Origin: Streptomyces sp. JJ36
Lineage (GTDB): Bacteria > Actinomycetota > Actinomycetes > Streptomycetales > Streptomycetaceae
Reading direction: 5' to 3'
Length of the DNA: 36,250 nt
NCBI RefSeq assembly: GCF_021696945.1
Contig: NZ_JACYHE010000063.1
Span: forward strand, 1 to 36,250
The notes under the pieces were generated by a model, which saw nothing but the letters and a program-made list of their open reading frames with translations, had not been told where the DNA came from and did not search any database. Positions 23,540 through 31,558 of the stretch are shown here, one piece after another; the first letter of the stretch is position 1; each line of letters starts with the position of its first letter. The position numbers and the translations under genes are program-made.

Positions 23540-25771
23540 TCAGCCGCGGCTGATCTCGAACCACACCGCCTTGCCGCGCCCGCTGGGGCTGTTGCCCCAC
23601 ACCGAGGCCAGCGCGTCGACGATGACGAGGCCGCGGCCGTGCTCCGCCTCGCTCTCCAGGTCCGCGTCCGCGGCGACCAGGATCGGGGCCGGCAGCGGCG
23701 GCCGCGGATCGGAGTCGCGCACCTCCACCCGGATCAGGTCGGGGAGCTCGCGGAGCCGCACCTCCACATCGCTGTCGGCGTGCACGAGCGCATTGGTGAC
23801 CAGTTCGGTGGCCATCAGCTCCGTCTCGGCGGAGGCCTTCTCCCAGCCCCAGTCCCGCAGGTGCCGGCGCACGAATTCGCGTACGTCCCGCACGGCCTTC
23901 AGGTCGTGCCGGTGGACGGCCATCCGGCCGATCCGCCGGTGCGCGCCGCGGGCCGGCCCGTCGTAGCGGGCGAGGAGCAGCGCCACGTCGTCCTCCTGCG
24001 CCTGCGGCCCGCCCGCGATCGCGGCGAGCCGGGTGGCGAGGTCCTCCAGCCTGTGGCCGTCGTTCCCCGCCCGGAGCGCGTCGTGCAGCGCACCCGTGCC
24101 GACGGCGAGCTCCACCGAGCGGGAGTGCACCAGGCCGTCGGTGTACAGGGCCAGCACCGTCCCGGCGGGCACGGGCACCTCCACCGGCTGGTAACCGGTG
24201 TCCGGGGCGACGCCGAGCGGCAGCCCGACGGGGACGTCCGGCACCAGGACACCGCGCGCGGGGTGGCTCAGCACGGGAAGCGGGTGGCCCGCGCACGCGA
24301 TCCGCGCGGTGCCGTCGTCCAGGTCGAGCCAGACGCAGCAGCAGGTGACGAAGAGGTCGATCCCCAGGTCGGCGAGGAGGCGGTTGGTGCGCCGCAGCAC
24401 CTCGTCCGGAGGGTGCCCCTCGGCCGCGTACGCGCGCACGCCGCTGCGGATCTGGCCCATGATCGCCGCGCCGCCGGGGCTGTGGCCCTCCACGTCCCCG
24501 ACCACCAGGCCCACGGCGCCGTCCGGAAGGGTGAGCACGTCGTACCAGTCGCCGCCGACCTCGCGGTCCGGGCTGGCCGGCAGGTACCGCACGGCGGTCT
24601 CGAGCTGTTCCAGATGGGGCAGCGAGTGCGGGAGCAGGCCGCGTTGCAGCCCGCGCGCCAGGGAGCGTTCGGCCTCGAAGAGGCGGGCACGGCCCAGGGT
24701 CTGGCCCAGCAGCCCGGACATCACCACCAGCGCCGCCCGTTCGTCGGGCCCGAAGGTGCGGGGCCGGTCGAACCCGAGAGCGAGGACGCCGTCCGGGCGG
24801 CCGCCGATGACCAGCGGCAGCAGGGCGCACGCCTGCTTCCCCTCGGCGAGCGACCCGGTCTCCGTCTCCCGGAGCGCCGCCGGGTCCTCCAGGAAGAGGG
24901 CCGACTCCACGGCCGGGATGCGCGGCCCGGCGCCGTCGGTACCCCCGGCCGCCCACGAGGAGGCGCGGCCGAGACCGGTCGGGTAGCCGGAGTAGCCGAG
25001 CACTCTCGGCACGCCCCGGTCGACGACGGCGACAGCCAGGCTCTGGGCGGCGAAGGGCTGCATGAGATACGCGACCGCGGCGTCGAGGATGTCGTCCAGG
25101 CGGACCGTCTCGGTCAGGACGGAGGCGAGCGTGTAGATGCGGTAGAAGAAGTCGATCCCGGGGTATTCCGCGACGCCCGGGACGTCCTGCCCGGCGCGGT
25201 CCCGGGGCGGCGGGCCCCCGTCCGGCCCGCCCCGCAGCGGCATCAGGAAGCGGGGCGAGGGCGGGGGCGGCAGGGCCTGCAGCACCGGCGCGAGAGTGTC
25301 GGCGACGGAGACGCAGCACGACTGCTCGGGCGCGCCGAGTTCCCGTGGTCCCTCCGGTGGTGCCCAGATCACCGTGAGGACGCCCACCGGCATCCCTGCG
25401 GCGCGCACGGGCGTCGAGGCCGCGGTGTAGGGGAAGGGCAGCGGCACGTCGAAGCGGTTCTGCGCGTAGGACGCCGTGACCTGCCGGTTGCGACGGAAGG
25501 CACGGCCGACCGTGTACCGGTCGTCGTCGATCTCGATCCGGCGGACGAGGGTGAAGAGGGAGACGGGACCGCCGATCACCACGGCGGCGTGGAGCGCCCG
25601 GCCGCCCTCGCCGAGGACGTAGGCGTACGCCGCCGAGGCGGAGAGCTCCTCCGTCGCCCGGCGGAGGATGCCGCCGAGCAGGGCGTCGCCGGCGTCCGCC
25701 GTGTCCCCCGGAGTGGTGAACCGATGGCCACCCGCCGGGGCCGGCGGCTGCTGAGCGTCGCGCTCCTGCAC
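23540..25771 (-). CDS. GAF-containing SpoIIE/RsbU-type PP2C phosphatase with anti-sigma-type kinase domain
   Basis: This 743-residue cytoplasmic regulator has, in order, a GAF-like domain (residues about 25-170), a second GAF domain (about 205-375), a SpoIIE PP2C phosphatase domain (about 385-600) and an HATPase_c domain of RsbW/SpoIIAB type (about 620-740). The phosphatase keeps its metal-binding aspartates: GGDWYDV near 405, GDVEGHSPGGA, YTDGLV near 543 and EDDVALL. The kinase domain shows ELVTNALVHA and GRGLVIVDALA. Proteins of this plan control anti-anti-sigma factor phosphorylation in Streptomyces. The GTG at 25771 follows GGAGGGAAG. A TAGCCT on the minus strand (25826-25831) could be its -10. 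The neighbouring downstream operon is the SMC complex. Confidence 0.92.
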   Translation of the reverse strand: MQERDAQQPPAPAGGHRFTTPGDTADAGDALLGGILRRATEELSASAAYAYVLGEGGRALHAAVVIGGPVSLFTLVRRIEIDDDRYTVGRAFRRNRQVTASYAQNRFDVPLPFPYTAASTPVRAAGMPVGVLTVIWAPPEGPRELGAPEQSCCVSVADTLAPVLQALPPPPSPRFLMPLRGGPDGGPPPRDRAGQDVPGVAEYPGIDFFYRIYTLASVLTETVRLDDILDAAVAYLMQPFAAQSLAVAVVDRGVPRVLGYSGYPTGLGRASSWAAGGTDGAGPRIPAVESALFLEDPAALRETETGSLAEGKQACALLPLVIGGRPDGVLALGFDRPRTFGPDERAALVVMSGLLGQTLGRARLFEAERSLARGLQRGLLPHSLPHLEQLETAVRYLPASPDREVGGDWYDVLTLPDGAVGLVVGDVEGHSPGGAAIMGQIRSGVRAYAAEGHPPDEVLRRTNRLLADLGIDLFVTCCCVWLDLDDGTARIACAGHPLPVLSHPARGVLVPDVPVGLPLGVAPDTGYQPVEVPVPAGTVLALYTDGLVHSRSVELAVGTGALHDALRAGNDGHRLEDLATRLAAIAGGPQAQEDDVALLLARYDGPARGAHRRIGRMAVHRHDLKAVRDVREFVRRHLRDWGWEKASAETELMATELVTNALVHADSDVEVRLRELPDLIRVEVRDSDPRPPLPAPILVAADADLESEAEHGRGLVIVDALASVWGNSPSGRGKAVWFEISRG

Positions 25772-25899
25772 GGGATTCTTCCCTCCACGCAGGCCACCCG
25801 GTGATCGTCACCCGGCCCACTGTCCAGGCTAGCCCATGGGCCCCGGCGACCCTCCCGTACGGAGTGCGGCGAACCGGCGGCGCGTGCGTCTGCCCGGGA

Positions 25900-25915
25900 C
25901 CCGCCGCCCGGCGGG
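25900..25915. terminator. hairpin after the 5-oxoprolinase gene
   Basis: CCCGCC (25900-25905) pairs perfectly with GGCGGG (25910-25915) around a 4-base loop, 16 bases past the minus-strand stop of the hydantoinase/oxoprolinase gene. No T-run is present. The stem is short, so this is a moderate candidate. Confidence 0.45.
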
Positions 25916-25930
25916 CCGCGGACGCGGGGG

Positions 25931-28900
25931 TCACGGGGACCCGTAACCCCCGCCGCCGGGGGTGCGGACCACCAGCACGTCGCCCGGCTCCGCCTCCGCC
26001 GCGTCGCAGCCCGCGAGGCGGACCACGTCCCCGCCGGCCCGCTCCAGCGCGTTCTCGCCGAGCGCGCCCGGACCGCCGCCGGCCATGCCGTACGGGGGTA
26101 CCCGCCGGTGACCGCTGAGCACGGCCACGGACATGGGCTCCAGGAAGCGGATCCGGCGCTCCACCCCGCGTCCACCGTGCCAGCGGCCGGGGCCGCCGCT
26201 GCCCTCCCGGACCCGGAAGTCCTCCACCCGGACGGGGTAGCGGAACTCCAGCACCTCCGGGTCGGTGAGCCGGGAGTTGGTCATGTGGGTCTGCACGGCG
26301 TCCGCGCCGTGGAAACCCTCGCCGGCCCCGGAGCCGGCGGCGACGGTCTCGTAGTACTGCACGCGGTCGTTCCCGAAGGTGACGTTGTTCATCGTGCCCG
26401 AGCCCTCCGCCTGCACGCCGAGGGCGGCGTAGAGGGCGCCGGTCACGGCCTGCGAGGTCTCCACGTTCCCGGCGACGGTGGCGGCCGGGTGGGCGGGCGA
26501 GAGCATCGATCCTTCGGGGATGCGGATCTCCAGCGGGGTGAGACAGCCGCTGTTGAGCGGGATGTCGTCGGCCACGAGGGTGCGGAAGACGTAGAGGACG
26601 GCGGCCTTCACCACCGAGGCGGGCGCGTTGAAGTTGTCGTCCCGCTGCGGCGAGGTGCCGGTGAAGTCGAGGACGGCGCGGCGCCGTTCGTGGTCCACGG
26701 TGACCGTGACCCGGATGACCGCGCCGGCGTCCGTCTCGTAGCGGCAGCTTCCGTCCCGCAGCGCGGTGACGACCCGGCGTACCGACTCCTCGGCGTTGTC
26801 CCGCACGTGCCGCATGTACGCCCGCACCACGTCCAGCCCGAACCGGTCGGTCATGCGGTGCAGTTCGTCGATGCCCTTCTCGTTCGCGGCGATCTGCGCC
26901 CGCAGGTCGGCGAGGTTGGCCTCGGGGGCGCGGGAGGGGTACGGGGCGGTGGTGAGGAGTTCCCGGGTCTCGGCCTCGCGCAGTCTGCCGTCGCGCACCA
27001 GCAGCCAGTTGTCGAAGAGGACTCCCTCCTCTTGCACGGTCCGGCTGAAAGCCGGCATCGAGCCGGGGGTCAGCCCGCCGATCTCGGCGTGGTGACCGCG
27101 GGAGGCTACCAGGAAGAGCAGGTCGCCGCCGTCCCGGGCGAACACGGGTGTCACCACGGTGACGTCGGGCAGATGGGTGCCGCCGTGGTAGGGGTCGTTG
27201 ACGGTGTAGACGTCACCGGGACGGAGGTCGCCCGCCCGGCGCCGCAGGATCTCGGTGATGGAGTCGCCCATCGAGCCCAGGTGCACCGGGATGTGCGGGG
27301 CGTTGGCGACGAGGTGGCCGGAACCATCGAAGACGGCGCAGGAGAAGTCCAGCCGCTCCTTGATGTTCACGGAGTGAGCGGTGTTCTCCAGGCGCACGCC
27401 CATCTGTTCGGCCACGGCCGTGAAGAGGTTGTTGAAGACCTCGAGCTGCACCGGGTCGGCCTCGGTGCCCACCGCGCTGGTGGCGGGGCGCGGCCGCGCG
27501 CGGGTCAGCAGCAGGTGGCCGCGCCGGTCCACGGCCGCCTGCCAGCCGGGGTCGACGACGGTGGTGGCGTCGGGCTCGGCGACGACGGCGGGGCCCGGGA
27601 CGGTGTGGCCGGCCCGGAGAGCGTCCCGCTCGTACAGGGCGGCCTCCCGCCACCGGCCGTCCCCGTACAGCCGGAGGCGGTCGGCGGGGGCGGGCCCTCC
27701 GGGCCCCGCCGCCGCCACCTCTCCCCGGGGGGTGTGCGGGCCTGCGGCGCCGGTGGCCTCGGCCACGGCGGTCGCGATCACCAGCGGTTTGTCCATGCGG
27801 AAGCCGTAGCGCGCCCGGTGGGCGGCCTCGAACCGCTCCCGCATCGCGGCCTCCCCGTCCAGCGGCACGGTGAGCGCCGCGTCCGTCCCGGCATACCGCA
27901 GGTGCAGCCGGGCCTCGGTGGTGACGGCGTCGTCGGAGAGGCCGTCGGAGCGCAGCTCCGCGCGGACCCGCCGCTCGAGCTCGGCACAGAGCTCCCGTAC
28001 GCCGGACAGGGCGTCCTCCGTCAGTTCGGCCTCGACGGACTGCTCCCGCAGGGCCGTGGCGTCGGCGACGCCGATGCCGTACGCGGAGAGGACGCCGGCC
28101 AGCGGCGGTACGACGACGGTGTCCATCCGCAGCGCGTCGGCGACCGCGCAGACGTGCTGGCCACCCGCCCCGCCGAAGCCCACCAGGGCGTACCGGGTGA
28201 CGTCGTGGCCGCGCTGCACGGAGATCTTCTTGACCGCGTTGGCCATGTTGAGCACGGCGATCTCCAGGAAACCCTCGGCCACCTGTTCGGGGGTGCGGTC
28301 GTCGCCGGTCGCCCGGTGCACCTCGCGGGCGAGCCGGGCGAAACGTTTCCGCACCAGTGCGCCGTCCAGCGGCAGGTCGCCGTCCGGCCCGAAGACGTGC
28401 GGGAAGTGGCGGGGCTGGATCCGGCCGAGCATGACGTTGGCGTCGGTGACGGTGAGCGGGCCGCCGCGCCGGTAGCAGGCGGGTCCCGGGTCGGCGCCCG
28501 CGGAGTCCGGGCCCACCCGGTAGCGGGCGCCGTCGAAGTGCAGCACCGAGCCGCCGCCGGCGGCGACGGTGTGGAGGTCCATCATCGGGGCCCGCATCCG
28601 CACCCCGGCGACCTCGGTGCCCCAGACGCGCTCCAGCGCCCCCGCGTAGTGCGAGACGTCGGTGGAGGTGCCGCCCATGTCGAGCCCCACGACGGCGTGC
28701 CGGCCGACCTCGGCGGCGCTGCGCGCCATGCCGACCACTCCGCCGGCCGGCCCGGAGAGCACGGCGTCCTTGCCGCGGAAGTGCGCGGCCTCCCGCAACC
28801 CGCCGTTGGACTGCAGGAACATCAGCCGTACCCCGCGGAGCTCGCCGGCCACCTGCTCGACGTAACGGCGCAGCACGGGCGAGAGGTAGGCGTCCACGAC

Positions 28901-29527
28901 GGTGGTGTCGCCCCGCGAGACCAGCTTGATCAGCGGGCTCACCTCGTGCGAGCAGCTCACCTGCGGGAAGCCGGCCGCGCGGGCCAGCCGGGCCAGCTCC
29001 CGCTCGTGCCCGGGGTACCGGTAGGCGTGCAGCAGGACCACGGCGGCGCTGCGGAAGCCGTCGGCGTATGCGGTGCGCAGCGCCGCGGCGGCCGCGGCGG
29101 TGTCCAGCGGGCGCACGGTGTCGCCGTGCGCCCCCATGCGCTCCGGAACCTCGACGACCCGGTCGTACAGCGCTTCGGGAAGCACGATGTGCCGGTCGAA
29201 GAGGCGGGGGCGGTTCTGGTAGGCGATGCGCAGGGCGTCCCGGAACCCGGTGGTGGTCAGCAGGACGGTGGGCTCGCCGCGGCGCTCCAGCAGGGCGTTG
29301 GTGGCGACGGTGGTGCCCATCTTGACCACGGAGACGCGGTCCGCGGGCACCGGGTCCCCGGCCGCCACGCCGAGGAGGCGGCGGATACCGGCGACGGCGG
29401 CGTCCCGGTAGCGGGCGGGGTCGTGGGAGAGCAGCTTCTCGGTGACCAGGGCGCCGTCCGGGCGGCGCCCGACGACGTCGGTGAACGTGCCGCCCCGGTC
29501 GACCCAGAATTCCCAGCGCCCGCTCAT
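25931..29527 (-). CDS. ATP-dependent 5-oxoprolinase / hydantoinase-oxoprolinase fusion protein
   Basis: This 1198-residue cytoplasmic enzyme joins a HyuA-type (about 1-690) and a HyuB-type (about 705-1190) half in one chain, the arrangement of eukaryotic and some bacterial 5-oxoprolinases that hydrolyse 5-oxoproline to glutamate with ATP. HyuA landmarks are FWVDRGGTFTDVVGR at the start, KMGTTVATNALLER, LSGPAGGVVGMAR, VGLDMGGTSTDVS and VGFGGAGGQHVCAVAD. HyuB landmarks are HIPVHLGSMGDSI, GDVYTVNDPYHGGTHLPDV, SRGHHAEIGG and the LTPLEIRIPEGS segment near the end. The fused length and motifs favour 5-oxoprolinase over a hydantoinase, but substrate cannot be settled from sequence. ATG 29527 has only a weak ribosome site. 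No partner genes are adjacent on this strand. Confidence 0.9.
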   Translation of the reverse strand: MSGRWEFWVDRGGTFTDVVGRRPDGALVTEKLLSHDPARYRDAAVAGIRRLLGVAAGDPVPADRVSVVKMGTTVATNALLERRGEPTVLLTTTGFRDALRIAYQNRPRLFDRHIVLPEALYDRVVEVPERMGAHGDTVRPLDTAAAAAALRTAYADGFRSAAVVLLHAYRYPGHERELARLARAAGFPQVSCSHEVSPLIKLVSRGDTTVVDAYLSPVLRRYVEQVAGELRGVRLMFLQSNGGLREAAHFRGKDAVLSGPAGGVVGMARSAAEVGRHAVVGLDMGGTSTDVSHYAGALERVWGTEVAGVRMRAPMMDLHTVAAGGGSVLHFDGARYRVGPDSAGADPGPACYRRGGPLTVTDANVMLGRIQPRHFPHVFGPDGDLPLDGALVRKRFARLAREVHRATGDDRTPEQVAEGFLEIAVLNMANAVKKISVQRGHDVTRYALVGFGGAGGQHVCAVADALRMDTVVVPPLAGVLSAYGIGVADATALREQSVEAELTEDALSGVRELCAELERRVRAELRSDGLSDDAVTTEARLHLRYAGTDAALTVPLDGEAAMRERFEAAHRARYGFRMDKPLVIATAVAEATGAAGPHTPRGEVAAAGPGGPAPADRLRLYGDGRWREAALYERDALRAGHTVPGPAVVAEPDATTVVDPGWQAAVDRRGHLLLTRARPRPATSAVGTEADPVQLEVFNNLFTAVAEQMGVRLENTAHSVNIKERLDFSCAVFDGSGHLVANAPHIPVHLGSMGDSITEILRRRAGDLRPGDVYTVNDPYHGGTHLPDVTVVTPVFARDGGDLLFLVASRGHHAEIGGLTPGSMPAFSRTVQEEGVLFDNWLLVRDGRLREAETRELLTTAPYPSRAPEANLADLRAQIAANEKGIDELHRMTDRFGLDVVRAYMRHVRDNAEESVRRVVTALRDGSCRYETDAGAVIRVTVTVDHERRRAVLDFTGTSPQRDDNFNAPASVVKAAVLYVFRTLVADDIPLNSGCLTPLEIRIPEGSMLSPAHPAATVAGNVETSQAVTGALYAALGVQAEGSGTMNNVTFGNDRVQYYETVAAGSGAGEGFHGADAVQTHMTNSRLTDPEVLEFRYPVRVEDFRVREGSGGPGRWHGGRGVERRIRFLEPMSVAVLSGHRRVPPYGMAGGGPGALGENALERAGGDVVRLAGCDAAEAEPGDVLVVRTPGGGGYGSP

Positions 29528-29608
29528 GCCGCCATCGTGCCAGCCGGGGCCGTGCGGCGCTCCCGGTCGGCGCCGCCGGGCGGTGCGGGCTCGGGAGCCG
29601 GTCCCCGC

Positions 29609-29692
29609 TCATGCCGCGGCCTTCCGGCGGGCGGCGGCCACGTCGGCGTAGTGGCCGAGGAGCTGATCGCCCACGGCGGCCCAGGCCGCCGG
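29609..29692 (-). pseudogene. C-terminal scrap of a glycosyltransferase-like gene
   Basis: On the minus strand the frame ending at the TGA of 29609 encodes about 27 residues including AWAAVGDQLLGHYADVAAARR. This reads like the C-terminus of GT4-type glycosyltransferases of actinomycetes (a Trp-x-x-V-x-D-x-L-x-x-H-Y pattern). Nothing upstream in the frame looks like the rest of such an enzyme, and no start with a ribosome site is present. The likely reading is a deletion remnant left between two intact genes. It could also be chance resemblance. Confidence 0.4.
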
Positions 29693-29771
29693 CGGCCCCG
29701 GCGCCCGGGTTCCGCGCCTGCCCGTACGCCGTGCGGCGCTCCGGGGCCCCGCACGCCCCGTGCCGGGCGGG

Positions 29772-31256
29772 TCAGGACGAGCCGTCGGGCTCCAGTCGGC
29801 CCCGCACGGCGCTCTGCACCCCCGCCTCCTCGGCGGGGTCGCAGGCCAGCCGGCGCAGCCGCTCCACCACCCGGTCGTCACCGGTGGTGGCGTGCCGAGC
29901 GGCGAGCTCCCGGGTCGTCTCCTCGCAGTCCCAGAGACACTCCACGGCGAAGCCCGCGGGGAAGGTGCCGTCTGTGGCGGCCAGCGCGCGCGCCGCACGG
30001 CCGCGGAGCTGGGAGGAGGCCGTCTCGCGGTAGACATGCCGCAGCACGGGCGCGGCGCACCGGATGCCCAGCCGCCCGGCACCGTCCACCAGCGGCCACA
30101 GCTCGTCCCCGTCCGGCCCCTGCTCCCGTACGGCCCGGCGCAGCGCGGCGAGCACGGCCCCGGCGTCACCGGCATCGCCGCGGCAGGCGAGCATGCGGGC
30201 GGCGGCCGGACCGAGCGGGTCGTCCCGGTGGGCGGCCCACTGCCGGGCGCGTTCCAGCGCGGCCGTGCCGCGCATCCGCCCGAAGGAGTCGAGGGCCGAC
30301 CGCACGAGACGGGAGGCGGCGGCCCCGCCGGGGGCGGCGGCCTCCTCGGCCACCACCCGGGCGAGGAGGTCGAGGACGTCCGGGTCGGAGCGCTCGGCGA
30401 GGTGGCGCAGTGCCGCCGCGCGGGCCGCGGGGGACCCGCCGCGGGCGGCGGCGAGCAGCTCGGGCCGGTCCTCGGGCCCGGCCACGGCAGCCAGGCAGCG
30501 GGCCGCGGCGGCCTCCCGCTGCCTGTCGGGCGCGCCGCCGGCCTCCGGGTCCTCCGGCTCCTCCTCGGCCCAGGCGAGGACCTCGCGGACGCTCCAGCCG
30601 GGCCGGGGCCCGCCGGAGCGGAGCTGACGCTGCCAGCGGTCGAAGGAGCCCTGCTCCCGGACCCGGCGCAGCCGCCCGGCCTGCCCGGGGTGCGCGGCAT
30701 CCTCGGCCCAGAGCCGCCAGGGGCGCGGTTCGAAGGCCTCCCGCGCGGCGGCGGCGAGCTCCGCGTCGCCCTCCGGGGTGTGCGGGAAGCGGGCCAGCAC
30801 GGCGGGGCCGAGCCGCCGCAGCCCGGCGTCGTCGTCCCGGACGGCCAGCTCGTCCAGCGCCCACTGCCAGTTGGCCCCGGAGGCGGCGTAGCGGCGCAGC
30901 AGGTCGCGGGCGCCGGTGTCGCCGTACGAGGCGAGGTGTCCGAGGACGGAGAGGGCGAGCCCGGTGCGCTGCTCGGCGGCGTCGCCGGCGAGCTGGTCCT
31001 CGGCGTGGAAGAGGTGCGCCTGGATGTCGTCGAGCCCGGCGTCGAGATCCATGTGCAGGCGCGCGTAGTAGAGCGACCGGTGCTCGACCTGCCAGTCGCG
31101 CCGCGGGTCGTGCAGGATGCACCGGTGGAGCGCGGAGAGCGCTTCGGTGCGGGGCGCCGCCAGGGCGTGCAGCGTTCCGTCGCCGCGGCCTCGCTGCAGG
31201 AGGCCGAGCAGCGTACCGCTGGGCGCTATGTCTGGATCGACGGGATCGACGAACAT
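29772..31256 (-). CDS. HEAT-repeat-like protein of unknown function
   Basis: The 494-residue product is almost wholly helical with repeated Ala/Arg/Leu-rich helix pairs (RCLAAVAGPEDRPELLAAAR, AALRHLAERSDPDVLDLLA, SQLRGRAARALAATDGTF) that resemble HEAT or armadillo-type repeats, a scaffold for protein binding. The N-terminus (VDPDIAPSGTLLGLLQRGRGD) and LHRCILHDPRRDWQVEHRS look conserved. Acidic stretches and a WDCEETTRELAARH motif near the end are notable. I cannot name a partner. ATG 31256 is chosen because conservation appears to begin there; ATG 31268, four codons upstream, is equally possible, and neither has a clear ribosome site. It is transcribed divergently from the PAS-SpoIIE gene. 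Confidence 0.75.
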   Translation of the reverse strand: MFVDPVDPDIAPSGTLLGLLQRGRGDGTLHALAAPRTEALSALHRCILHDPRRDWQVEHRSLYYARLHMDLDAGLDDIQAHLFHAEDQLAGDAAEQRTGLALSVLGHLASYGDTGARDLLRRYAASGANWQWALDELAVRDDDAGLRRLGPAVLARFPHTPEGDAELAAAAREAFEPRPWRLWAEDAAHPGQAGRLRRVREQGSFDRWQRQLRSGGPRPGWSVREVLAWAEEEPEDPEAGGAPDRQREAAAARCLAAVAGPEDRPELLAAARGGSPAARAAALRHLAERSDPDVLDLLARVVAEEAAAPGGAAASRLVRSALDSFGRMRGTAALERARQWAAHRDDPLGPAAARMLACRGDAGDAGAVLAALRRAVREQGPDGDELWPLVDGAGRLGIRCAAPVLRHVYRETASSQLRGRAARALAATDGTFPAGFAVECLWDCEETTRELAARHATTGDDRVVERLRRLACDPAEEAGVQSAVRGRLEPDGSS

Positions 31257-31558
31257 AAGAGTCAGCATCCGGTGCGGGGTGTTCGGCTGGCAACGGGATT
31301 TCCGTCGACCGGCATCCTTGCCGGTGACAGCGGTTCTACTCCTCTCGGAGCGCCCGGTGGCGCCGACGCCGCACCCTACCTGGAATCCCGCGTTCCGCCG
31401 AGTCGCAGGCCGGCGCCCGGCAGGACGGAAGCGGCGCCTCCGCCCGGCGTTCGACATATGCCGGAAGCACCACCGAATCGGGTGTCTCCAAATCCCTTAC
31501 GCAGAGTCGCGAGCTGTGCAAGAGTCGTAAGCGGCCCTCATCACCGTCGGAGTACGCC
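31257..31558. promoter_or_regulatory. divergent promoter region, HEAT-like / PAS-SpoIIE
   Basis: The 302 bases contain a perfect inverted repeat (ACCGGCA at 31308-31314 and TGCCGGT at 31319-31325, spacer 4) in the likely leader of the HEAT-like gene. A TAGGGT on the minus strand near 31375 fits a -10 box. On the plus side I see no clear -35/-10 pair. No gene is supported here. The divergent layout and shared spacing suggest joint control of both genes. Confidence 0.45.

Noticed and set aside
16239..25771. A complete four-gene Wadjet system
   Set aside because: No gene in the window encodes a recognisable TOPRIM/JetD or MksG nuclease; the flanking genes are a phosphatase, a small membrane protein and a conservon.
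25931..29527. Two separate hyuA and hyuB genes with a frameshift
   Set aside because: The frame is continuous through both halves with all motifs in phase, so it is a genuine single-chain fusion.
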